NCBI GenBank assembly: GCA_028869495.1
Contig: JAGWRY010000206.1
Location: 1-7,518 of the forward strand
Reading direction: 5' to 3'
Length of the DNA stretch: 7,518 bases
DNA from: Elusimicrobiota bacterium
Lineage (GTDB): Bacteria; Elusimicrobiota; Elusimicrobia; UBA1565; UBA9628
Positions 1 through 6,185 of this stretch are shown here, piece after piece. The translations under genes and the position numbers were made by a program. Within the stretch, counting starts at the first letter, position 1; each line of letters begins with the position of its first letter. The notes under the pieces are model-generated. The model searched no databases. It was not told the DNA's origin and saw only the letters and a program-made list of their open reading frames with translations.

Positions 1-2
1 AG

Positions 3-1559
3 CCGCCGGCCCCGCCGAGCGCGCCCGCCTCGGCCAAGGCCAAGCGCGCGATCAACTGGTTCCTCGGCGGCATGCTGGTCTCGCAGGTCGGCGTCGAGAT
101 CCTGGGCCTGGCGATGCCGCTGCTCATGCGCGCCAAGTTCGGCGGCTTCGAGGCCCTCGCGCACATCGCGGTGGTGTCGAGCGCGGCCGGCATCGTCGGG
201 CGCCTGAGCGGCGGCTGGATCGCCAACAAGATCGGCGTGAAGGCCGCCTTCGTCGGCGCGACCGCGATCCGCCTGCTGTCGATCACCGGCATGGTCGTCT
301 TCCTGATGGGCCCGACCGCCCCGCTGGTCGCCGCCGTCCCGCCCTTCGCGTGGCTGGCGGCCGCGCTGAGCCACTACTCGGCGGAGATGGTGCTGACCGC
401 CTTCTACTCGTTCAACAGCCTGGTCGCGGGCGTCGCGCTGACCTCCCAGCAGTCCCTTCCGGCGATCCTGCTGGGCAGCGACCGCGCGACGATGGAGCGC
501 TTCTACTCGCTCCAGCAGTGGCTGCTCGAGACGATCGGCGTGACCGGCCCGAAGGCCGGCGGCGTGATGGTCCAGATGTTCGGCTTCACGAGCGCGATCG
601 CCGTCTACCCGGTGATGCTGAGCATCGCCGTCGCGATGTACCTGTTCGGCATCCGCATCCCGAAGGACGGCGAGACGGACGGCCCCGCGGCGAAGGTCTC
701 CCGCCTCGGCCGCGTGCTGGCCCCGCTGGCGCCGATGAACCGCGCGATCGCCGCCGCGTTCCGCCGCGCGATGGGCCGGGTCACGGGCCTCGTGGACGCG
801 CTGGTGCTCAAGGCCTACCTGGGCCGCTGGATCGACGCGCTGGGCGGCCGCGGCGCGCTGACCGACGCCGACGAGCAGGCCCTGCTGTCGCGCTCGACGC
901 TGGGCTGGATGCTCGCCGCGATCGCTTCGCTGGGCGCCTTCGCGACGATGCTCCTGCCGGCGACCCTGCCGGCCTACGCCGGGATGATCGCCTTCGGCGT
1001 GGCCGAGGTCATCGCGACGCAGAAGCTCTACTCGCTGATCCTGAGCCGCACGAAGGGCAAGGCCGAGGCGGTCAAGGTCAACGCGGTGCTCGGCGCCGTC
1101 TTCGCGGCGATCTACACGGTCGCGCTGAACATGGCCGGCGTCCTGTTCGACCACGCGGCCGGCCGGACGCCGTTCCTGTGGTTCACCGCGGCGCTGATCC
1201 CGGTCGCCGGCGCGGTCTTCCTCCTACGCGCCGCGCTGAAGAAACTCGACAAGGACGGCGCCCCGGAGTTCGCGGCGCGCCCGAAGAGCGGCTTCGCCCT
1301 GCTGTTCAAGGACCCGGTCATGCGCTGGGCCTTCCTCGGCTACGTCCTGCTCGGGATGACGAACCCGCTCCTCTATCAGATCCTGTCGCAGGCCTTCGGC
1401 CTGCTGATCGTCGGCGGCGGCGCGGCCGCGGCCAGCGGCGTCGCGTCTTGGATCACCGCGCTCTACAGCTTCGGCGGCCTGCTCGGCGCGCTGTACATGT
1501 GGCGCGAGTCCACGCTGATCTCGGACGCGAAGAAGCCGGCGGACGCGCCGGCGAAGTAG
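3..1559 (+). CDS. MFS-like multi-spanning membrane transporter, 5' end missing
   Basis: The frame is open from base 3 to the TAG at 1557-1559, giving 518 visible residues; the ATG at 72 is internal, because in-frame codons upstream encode a Pro/Ala/Lys-rich stretch (PPAPPSAPASAKAKRAINWF) and the true start lies outside the window. The visible protein is strongly hydrophobic, with roughly 10-12 candidate membrane segments in two halves. A central hydrophilic, Arg-rich loop of about 80 residues is encoded at about 654-890, as expected between helices 6 and 7 of a major facilitator. The segment GRLSGGWIANKIGVKAAF resembles the MFS motif A loop between helices 2 and 3 (G-x-x-x-D-R/K-x-G-R-K/R), but the usual Asp is absent. 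It ends with a short charged tail rich in Lys, Asp and Ala. The family is inferred from topology and this motif, and the substrate cannot be told. It probably sits in the inner membrane. A strong terminator follows, so it is the last gene of its transcript. Confidence 0.72.
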   Translation, partial: PPAPPSAPASAKAKRAINWFLGGMLVSQVGVEILGLAMPLLMRAKFGGFEALAHIAVVSSAAGIVGRLSGGWIANKIGVKAAFVGATAIRLLSITGMVVFLMGPTAPLVAAVPPFAWLAAALSHYSAEMVLTAFYSFNSLVAGVALTSQQSLPAILLGSDRATMERFYSLQQWLLETIGVTGPKAGGVMVQMFGFTSAIAVYPVMLSIAVAMYLFGIRIPKDGETDGPAAKVSRLGRVLAPLAPMNRAIAAAFRRAMGRVTGLVDALVLKAYLGRWIDALGGRGALTDADEQALLSRSTLGWMLAAIASLGAFATMLLPATLPAYAGMIAFGVAEVIATQKLYSLILSRTKGKAEAVKVNAVLGAVFAAIYTVALNMAGVLFDHAAGRTPFLWFTAALIPVAGAVFLLRAALKKLDKDGAPEFAARPKSGFALLFKDPVMRWAFLGYVLLGMTNPLLYQILSQAFGLLIVGGGAAAASGVASWITALYSFGGLLGALYMWRESTLISDAKKPADAPAK

Positions 1560-1575
1560 CGCCTCCGGCGCATAG

Positions 1576-1616
1576 GCCCAAGGGCCCAGGACGCTCTGGG
1601 CCCTTGGGCTCTTTTT
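1576..1616 (+). terminator. Intrinsic terminator after the MFS-like gene
   Basis: A perfect 14-bp stem (1576-1589 with 1596-1609) closes a 6-base loop, GACGCT, and is followed by TCTTTTT (1610-1616). It lies 16 bases after the stop codon at 1557-1559. There is no A-tract on the left side, so it should act only on + strand transcripts. It separates the MFS-like gene from the secreted-protein gene. Confidence 0.93.
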
Positions 1617-1675
1617 CGGGTGGGCCCCACGGGCCATACTGGGAGGGCCGCAAGGTCCCAACCCCTAAATCCCGT

Positions 1676-1680
1676 GGAGG
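1676..1680 (+). promoter_or_regulatory. Shine-Dalgarno site of the secreted-protein gene
   Basis: GGAGG lies 5 bases before the ATG at 1686 and 11 bases before a second in-frame ATG at 1692. It decides the start: the open frame extends upstream to a GTG at 1620, but that codon lies just past the terminator and would put non-signal-like residues before the signal peptide. The spacing favours 1686, although 1692 is not excluded. Confidence 0.8.
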
Positions 1681-1685
1681 CAACG

Positions 1686-2480
1686 ATGTCGATGTTCCGC
1701 CGAATCCCCGCCGCGCTGGCGGTCGCCCTGCTGGCGGCGCCCGCCTGGTCGCAGTTCAGCCCTCAGGAAGTGAAGGCCGCCCAGAAGGACCCGGGCGCCT
1801 TCACGATCGACGAAGGGACGATCAAGATCGAGAAGATCGGCCCGACGGTCAAGCCCGCCGACATCCGCCCGCCGGACAACAACGGCGGCGGGATCGGGAG
1901 CACGATCCCGGTCCTCGACCAGATCATCAACCTCGGGCTGAAGGTCTGGAAGATCATCGCGGACAACCATCCGGTCGTCGACGTCCACACCCAGTACGCG
2001 ACCGCCCTGCCGAAGGGCGCCACGGGCTGGGCGGACATGGGAGGCTGGAAGCCGCCGGTCGGCACGATCTACTCGCTGACCGCCGAGAACGTCTACGGGG
2101 TCAAGGTGATCAACGTGCGCTACCAGGTCCTGCGCACCTACGGCGGCTCCTACCAGGGGAAGGGCCAATACCTGACCGCGGTCACCGTCGAGCCCCTGCT
2201 CGTCGAGACCGCCTGGGGCTACCACTTCTCGATGAGCGCGTCGGTCCCCGACACGAGCATCGTCAACGTCGGGACCTCCGCGGACCCCGTCGCCGGGATG
2301 ATGGCCGACCTGTCCTGGCACATCTCGACGGCGCTGAAGGACTCGCAGGGACAGGGACTCTACTTCCTGCAGGGCGACGGCGCGTTCAAGGAGGTCGGCG
2401 GCCCCTTCTCGAGCCAGGCGCTCGACAAGGCGAAGGCCAGGGTCGCCGCCCTGCCGAAGGCCCCTCGCTTCGACGAATAG
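1686..2480 (+). CDS. Secreted protein of unknown function
   Basis: The product is 264 residues. Residues 1-22 form a Sec signal peptide: Arg5-Arg6, a hydrophobic Ala/Leu/Val core, then Ala-Trp-Ser before a likely cut at Gln23. No lipobox Cys and no Cys at all is present. After a charged and Pro-rich segment (about 30-70, ending in a Gly/Asn-rich NNGGGIGS turn) comes an apparently single domain, about 75-220, rich in aromatic and beta-type sequence. Its recognisable blocks are LGLKVWKIIADNHP, GGWKPPVGTIYS, NVYGVKVINVRYQVLRTYGG, KGQYLTAV and AWGYHFSM. The tail (245-264) is Lys/Ala-rich. I recall similar layouts (W-K-I-I-x-x-N-x-P, then N-x-Y-G-x-x-V and G-K-G-x-Y-L) in uncharacterised secreted proteins of other Gram-negatives, but I cannot name a family. 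It stands alone between two terminators, so it is probably monocistronic. Export to the periplasm or beyond is inferred. Confidence 0.82.
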   Translation: MSMFRRIPAALAVALLAAPAWSQFSPQEVKAAQKDPGAFTIDEGTIKIEKIGPTVKPADIRPPDNNGGGIGSTIPVLDQIINLGLKVWKIIADNHPVVDVHTQYATALPKGATGWADMGGWKPPVGTIYSLTAENVYGVKVINVRYQVLRTYGGSYQGKGQYLTAVTVEPLLVETAWGYHFSMSASVPDTSIVNVGTSADPVAGMMADLSWHISTALKDSQGQGLYFLQGDGAFKEVGGPFSSQALDKAKARVAALPKAPRFDE

Positions 2481-2503
2481 AGCGGACGCCCGCCGCTGAG
2501 ACG

Positions 2504-2540
2504 ACCGCCCCGGCCCCGCGGCCGGGGCGGTTTTCGTTTT
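2504..2540 (+). terminator. Intrinsic terminator after the secreted-protein gene
   Basis: An 11-bp perfect GC stem (2505-2515 with 2520-2530) closes a CCGC loop; an outer A2504-T2531 pair can extend it to 12 bp. It is followed by TTTTCGTTTT (2531-2540). It begins 24 bases after the TAG stop at 2478-2480. The last T residues also form part of the candidate -35 element for the next gene. Confidence 0.92.
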
Positions 2541-2566
2541 ACAACGCCCGCCGGAAGCGCTACGAT
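2538..2566 (+). promoter_or_regulatory. Candidate sigma-70-type promoter of the ACT gene train
   Basis: TTTACA at 2538-2543 matches the TTGACA consensus at 5 of 6 positions. TACGAT at 2561-2566 matches TATAAT at 4 of 6, and the spacer is the ideal 17 bases. It lies just after a strong terminator, where a new promoter is needed for the downstream unit. A start site about 7 bases past the -10 would fall near 2573, only two bases before the ATG at 2575, so the transcript would be leaderless or nearly so. This agrees with the lack of any Shine-Dalgarno sequence before that ATG. It was assigned by eye only. Confidence 0.5.
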
Positions 2567-2574
2567 AGGCCGGC

Positions 2575-3003
2575 ATGAGGATCGAGAAGATCAAGCAGTT
2601 CAGCGTGTTCATGCCGAACAAGCCGGGAGCCCTGAGCCGCCTGGCCGCCCTGTTCGCCGAGCAGGGGATCAACATCCTCGGCATCGCCTCCGAAGTCCGC
2701 GACGACTCGGGGCTGGTGCGCATCGCCCTCGACAGCGACGCCGACGCCTCGTCGATCCTGTCGAAGGCCGGCTTCTCCAGCGTCGAGACCGGCATCCTGT
2801 CGGTCGAGCTCGACGACCGGCCGGGACAGCTCAAGCTCGTGACGGACGCCCTCGCGGAGGGGAAGATCAACATCACGACCGTCTACGGGACCTCGGTCGC
2901 CGGGGCCAAGACCTCGCGCGTGCTGATCGCGGTGCAGAACATCGACAAGGCCTTCGCGATCCTCGAGGCGCTGGCCTCCGGCGGGCCCGCGCCGGCCGCC
3001 TGA
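2575..3003 (+). CDS. Tandem ACT-domain protein
   Basis: The product has 142 residues and is built almost entirely of two ACT domains. The first, about 7-67, carries the N-K-P-G-A-L turn (15-20) followed by LAALFAEQGINI. The second, about 75-135, carries D-R-P-G-Q-L (81-86) followed by VTDALAEGKINITTVYGT. These Pro-Gly turns and the following helix are the usual ligand-binding corner of ACT domains, which bind amino acids or other small molecules and control enzymes. No catalytic domain, signal peptide or membrane segment is present, so it is a stand-alone cytoplasmic sensor, similar in layout to ACT-only proteins found in many bacteria. It is the first gene of the train, and the next gene begins 5 bases after its TGA. 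The ATG at 2575 is chosen because the first beta strand starts immediately after it. No ribosome-binding site precedes it. The ligand and target are unknown. Confidence 0.88.
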   Translation: MRIEKIKQFSVFMPNKPGALSRLAALFAEQGINILGIASEVRDDSGLVRIALDSDADASSILSKAGFSSVETGILSVELDDRPGQLKLVTDALAEGKINITTVYGTSVAGAKTSRVLIAVQNIDKAFAILEALASGGPAPAA

Positions 3004-3008
3004 TCCCC

Positions 3009-3863
3009 ATGTGCCGAATGCTCGCGCAGGTCTCGCCGCGCCCCGCGGACGCGCGCGTCCTGATCGCCGGCCCGGAGTGCTCGCTGCTGGCCCAAGCCGA
3101 CGCCGACCCGAAGAACCCGCAGACCGACGGCTGGGGCCTGGCCTGGTTCGGCGCGGACGGCCGCCCGCGCGTCGTCAAGAGCGGGCGGGCGGCGCCGTCC
3201 GAGCGCGAGCGCCTCTCCCGCGCGGCCGGCGAGGCGGTCTCGACGATCGTGATCGCGCACGTGCGCGCCGCGTCGAAGGGCTGCCCGGTCGACGACGCGC
3301 ACGCGCACCCGTTCGAGGACGGGGGCTGGGTCTTCGCCCACAACGGGACGCTGGCGATCCATCGCGAGGTGGCCGAGGCCCTGGGTCCGCGCCGCGCGCG
3401 GCTCGAGACCCGCTCCGACTCCGAGGTCTACTTCCAGCAGTTCCTGAAGCACCTGGAGGCCTGCGGCGAGCCGTCGCGCGCCTTCGAGGCCTGCGTCGCC
3501 GAGAACTGGCGGATCTGGGAGTCCTGCCGCGCCCGCTACCCCGGCGTCCCCGCGCCCTACACCTCGCTCAACGCGCTGGCCTCCGACGGGCGCGCGCTCC
3601 ACGTCCTCTGCCACGCCGCCAGCCGCGGCCTCGCCGAGTGCGGCGTCTGCCACCCGGACCAGCCCTGGAGCGTGATGAGCGAATCCTCGCGCGGCGGGCG
3701 CTGGCTGGTCTCCAGCGAGGGCGCCGACCGCGGCGAGTGGACCCGCCTGTCGCCGCCCGTCTCGATCTCGGCCGTCCCGATGCCGTCCGGCGTCGACGTG
3801 CGCCGCCGCGCGCTGGCGCTCTCGACGCCGCAACGCGCCGTCCCGGAGGTGTCCCTCGCATGA
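3009..3863 (+). CDS. Class II glutamine amidotransferase, YafJ/EgtC-like
   Basis: The product has 284 residues and is a stand-alone N-terminal-nucleophile glutaminase domain. Cys2 directly follows the initiator Met and would become the catalytic N-terminal Cys after Met removal, which fixes the start at 3009. Family landmarks appear in order: DGWGLAWF (40-47), HVRAAS (84-89, with the substrate-binding Arg86), HPF (100-102), FAHNGT (109-114, with Asn112 and Gly113 of the oxyanion hole), RSDSE (135-139, glutamine binding), SLNALASDG (186-194) and SSE (235-237). Such proteins hydrolyse glutamine or gamma-glutamyl amides; YafJ-like members have no firm role, while EgtC acts in ergothioneine synthesis. 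No synthase partner domain and no ergothioneine genes are in the window, so the substrate is open. There are nine Cys, including a C-x2-C-H at 211-215. It follows the ACT gene by 5 bases and overlaps the next gene by 4 (ATGA). No clear Shine-Dalgarno is seen, so coupling to the ACT gene is likely. Confidence 0.87.
   Translation: MCRMLAQVSPRPADARVLIAGPECSLLAQADADPKNPQTDGWGLAWFGADGRPRVVKSGRAAPSERERLSRAAGEAVSTIVIAHVRAASKGCPVDDAHAHPFEDGGWVFAHNGTLAIHREVAEALGPRRARLETRSDSEVYFQQFLKHLEACGEPSRAFEACVAENWRIWESCRARYPGVPAPYTSLNALASDGRALHVLCHAASRGLAECGVCHPDQPWSVMSESSRGGRWLVSSEGADRGEWTRLSPPVSISAVPMPSGVDVRRRALALSTPQRAVPEVSLA
3845..3849 (+). promoter_or_regulatory. Shine-Dalgarno site of the first HEAT-repeat gene
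   Basis: GGAGG lies inside the end of the amidotransferase gene, 10 bases before the ATG at 3860. With the ATGA overlap it supports that start and translational coupling. Confidence 0.65.
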
Positions 3864-4468
3864 AAGTGTTCATGGTCCTTCTGCTCGCCGGCGCCCTCGG
3901 CTGGATCGTCTGGTCGAAGGGGATCTTCAAGCCCGCCCCGCCGCCGCCTCCGCCGCCCCCGCCGCCGCCGGCGATCCTCAGCCAGCCCGCGCCCGTCATC
4001 AGCGCCGCGGAGATGCAGAAGGTCCTGAAGTCGGCCCAGGACCCCGACGCGAACGTGCGCTGGCAGGCCGTCGTCTTCCTCGACAAGGTCAAGGCCCCCG
4101 AGGCGATGCCGCTGATGCAGCAGATGCTCGAGCGCGACCAGGACCCGGGGCTGCGCATCAAGATCATCAACCTGCTCAGCAATCGGAGCGGCCCCGACGT
4201 GATGAAGGCGCTGGTCACCGCGATGGGCGACCTCGAGCCGACCGTGCGCACCGCCGCTCTGCAGGCGCTCGACAAGATCGGCGATTTCTCGGTCGCGCCG
4301 GCCATCGCGAACGGCCCCCTGCACGACCAGGACGACGGCGTGCGCCTGCAGGCGATGAAGACGCTCAACGACCTGCAGGACAAGAAGCAGAAGGAGATCG
4401 AGGCGGCCCGCCAGAAGTACGAGGCGGAGAAGCAGGCGGCCGCGGCGGCCGCGAGGCAGAAGCAGTAA
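3860..4468 (+). CDS. Membrane-anchored HEAT-repeat protein A
   Basis: The product has 202 residues. Layout: a short N-terminal hydrophobic segment (about 3-18, MKVFMVLLLAGALGWIVW) that probably serves as an uncleaved signal anchor; a spacer containing 11 consecutive prolines (27-37); then four HEAT-like helical repeats, each with the D-x-x-V/L-R turn, at about 61-77 (DPDANVRWQAVVFLDKV), 93-109, 126-142 and 158-174; and a charged Gln/Lys/Glu/Ala tail (174-202) likely to be a helix or coiled coil. The tail's Ala run is encoded by two tandem copies of a 9-base GC unit (4436-4453). HEAT repeats generally bind proteins. The anchor plus stiff Pro spacer suggests that the repeats are held away from the inner membrane, as in TonB or TolA, probably on the periplasmic side. 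The start overlaps the amidotransferase stop, and its paralog begins 3 bases after its TAA. The partner is unknown. Confidence 0.85.
   Translation: MKVFMVLLLAGALGWIVWSKGIFKPAPPPPPPPPPPPAILSQPAPVISAAEMQKVLKSAQDPDANVRWQAVVFLDKVKAPEAMPLMQQMLERDQDPGLRIKIINLLSNRSGPDVMKALVTAMGDLEPTVRTAALQALDKIGDFSVAPAIANGPLHDQDDGVRLQAMKTLNDLQDKKQKEIEAARQKYEAEKQAAAAAARQKQ
3938..3970 (+). repeat. Eleven-codon polyproline tract
   Basis: Eleven Pro codons in a row (mostly CCG, with one CCT and one CCC) encode residues 27-37 of HEAT-repeat protein A. It is low-complexity DNA prone to slippage, and the peptide is a stiff polyproline spacer whose translation should depend on EF-P. Confidence 0.95.
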
Positions 4469-4471
4469 GCC

Positions 4472-5083
4472 GTGCGGCGCCTGTTCGCGCTCGCCGTCTT
4501 CCTCGCCGCCGCGGGCTACCTCGCGCACGAGTACGTGAAGCCCCCGGCTCCGCCGCCGGCCCCGGCGGAGCCCCCGGCCGCGTCCGCCCCGCCGGAGCCC
4601 GGCCCCGTCTTCTCCTCGGCGGACGTCGCGAAGGTCCGCCTGTCCCTGAACGACCCGGATCCGAACGTGCGCTGGGCGGCGATCCAGCTCCTCTACAACA
4701 TCCACGATCCCGAGCTCGGGCCGATCCTCGAGAAGATGATGGAGACCGATCCCGACACGGGCCTGCGCATCAAGATCGTCGGGATGATGAAGGACCGCCC
4801 CGACCTCGCGCGCCTGGGGGGGATGATCAAGGGCCTGCAGGACTTCGACAAGAACGTCCGCATCGCCTCGCTGAAGGCCCTCGGCGACGTCGGCGACCCG
4901 TCGGTCTCGACCTGGGTCACGGCCCTGCTCCAGGACCCGGACCCGGACGTGCGCATCGAGGCCCTGCGCACCCTCGGGCGCTTCCAGGACAAGCGCAAGG
5001 CGGAGTACGCGGCGATGGCCAAGAAGCTGAGGCAGGACTACGAGGCCGCGCTGCGCCGCAAAGCCGCCGAGGACGGGCGCTGA
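4472..5083 (+). CDS. Membrane-anchored HEAT-repeat protein B, paralog of A
   Basis: The product has 203 residues from a GTG start. An N-terminal anchor (about 3-18, LFALAVFLAAAGYLAH) follows Arg2-Arg3. Next comes a Pro/Ala/Glu spacer (about 24-45) without the long Pro run of its neighbour, then four HEAT-like repeats at about 61-77 (DPDPNVRWAAIQLLYNI), 93-109, 126-142 and 155-173, and a basic/acidic helical tail (173-203). It aligns with protein A without gaps over residues 61-142, with 32 of 82 positions identical by hand count, so the pair arose by tandem duplication. Both share the W in NVRWxA and the block GLRIKI at residues 97-102. The GTG is chosen because it lies 3 bases after the upstream stop and directly before the anchor. 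The ribosome-binding site is poor (GAGG at 4453-4456, 15 bases away), so coupling to protein A is likely. Its role is unknown; it may form a heterodimer with A. Confidence 0.84.
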   Translation: MRRLFALAVFLAAAGYLAHEYVKPPAPPPAPAEPPAASAPPEPGPVFSSADVAKVRLSLNDPDPNVRWAAIQLLYNIHDPELGPILEKMMETDPDTGLRIKIVGMMKDRPDLARLGGMIKGLQDFDKNVRIASLKALGDVGDPSVSTWVTALLQDPDPDVRIEALRTLGRFQDKRKAEYAAMAKKLRQDYEAALRRKAAEDGR

Positions 5084-5111
5084 CGCGCGAACTCCGGCCG
5101 CCGCGCCCGCG

Positions 5112-5118
5112 TAATAAT
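5112..5118 (+). promoter_or_regulatory. AT island before moxR, possible -10 element
   Basis: TAATAAT stands out in a very GC-rich gap of 54 bases. AATAAT matches the -10 consensus at 5 of 6 positions. No convincing -35 is present, and a start 7 bases further on would fall within the ribosome-binding site itself, which argues against a standard promoter. It could instead keep the ribosome-binding site unstructured. Confidence 0.25.
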
Positions 5119-5123
5119 TCTTG

Positions 5124-5130
5124 AAGGAGG
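5124..5130 (+). promoter_or_regulatory. Strong Shine-Dalgarno site of moxR
   Basis: AAGGAGG, a 7-base match to the 16S rRNA 3' end, lies exactly 7 bases before the ATG at 5138. It is the best ribosome-binding site in the window and suggests that the ATPase is made at a higher level than its upstream neighbours. Confidence 0.9.
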
Positions 5131-5137
5131 TCGCGAC

Positions 5138-6130
<993 letters not shown>

Positions 6131-6179
6131 GGAGGAGGCGGCTCCGCGCGTCCCGCCGGACGGCGGACGCCGAGCCGCC
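6131..6179 (+). promoter_or_regulatory. Distant Shine-Dalgarno and hairpin before the DUF58 start
   Basis: GGAGGAGG begins right after the moxR stop, about 47-50 bases before the DUF58 ATG at 6186, which is far too distant for normal use. The region between can fold: GGCGGCTC (6137-6144) pairs perfectly with GAGCCGCC (6172-6179), and inside it GCG/CGC (6148-6150 with 6168-6170) and CCGCC/GGCGG (6153-6157 with 6162-6166) can pair. When folded, GGAGG (6131-6135) would be separated from the ATG by only A6136 plus 6180-6185, that is 7 unpaired bases. No T-tract follows, so it is not a terminator. The pairing is seen in the sequence; the role is inferred. Confidence 0.5.
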
Positions 6180-6185
6180 GCGACC

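Noticed and set aside
544..559. Perfect 6-bp inverted repeat with a CGAA loop in the MFS-like gene
   Set aside because: It is inside coding sequence, short, GC-only in the stem and has no T-tract. Such repeats are expected by chance at this GC content.
1612..1640. Possible promoter before the secreted-protein gene (CATACT at 1635-1640, T-rich element at 1612-1617)
   Set aside because: The -10 matches at 4 of 6 positions, but the -35 only at 2 of 6. A promoter must exist somewhere after the terminator, but this one is not convincing.
350..2578. Open frame of 742 codons on the + strand in another frame
   Set aside because: It runs through the MFS-like gene, a strong terminator and the secreted-protein gene, and gives Arg/Gly/Pro-rich nonsense typical of a GC-rich shadow frame.
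1665..2876. Open frame of about 400 codons on the - strand opposite the secreted protein and ACT genes
   Set aside because: It crosses a terminator and a promoter-like region on the other strand, lacks recognisable domains and is explained by codon bias.
3639..3653. C-x-x-C-H motif (residues 211-215) in the glutamine amidotransferase, resembling a c-type haem site
   Set aside because: The protein has no signal peptide and needs a free N-terminal Cys2, so it is cytoplasmic; c-type haem is attached in the periplasm. A structural or metal role remains possible but is not supported.
4436..4453. Two tandem copies of a 9-base GC palindrome-containing unit
   Set aside because: It encodes an Ala run in the tail of HEAT-repeat protein A and is best seen as codon-level low complexity, not a regulatory site or a mobile-element scar.
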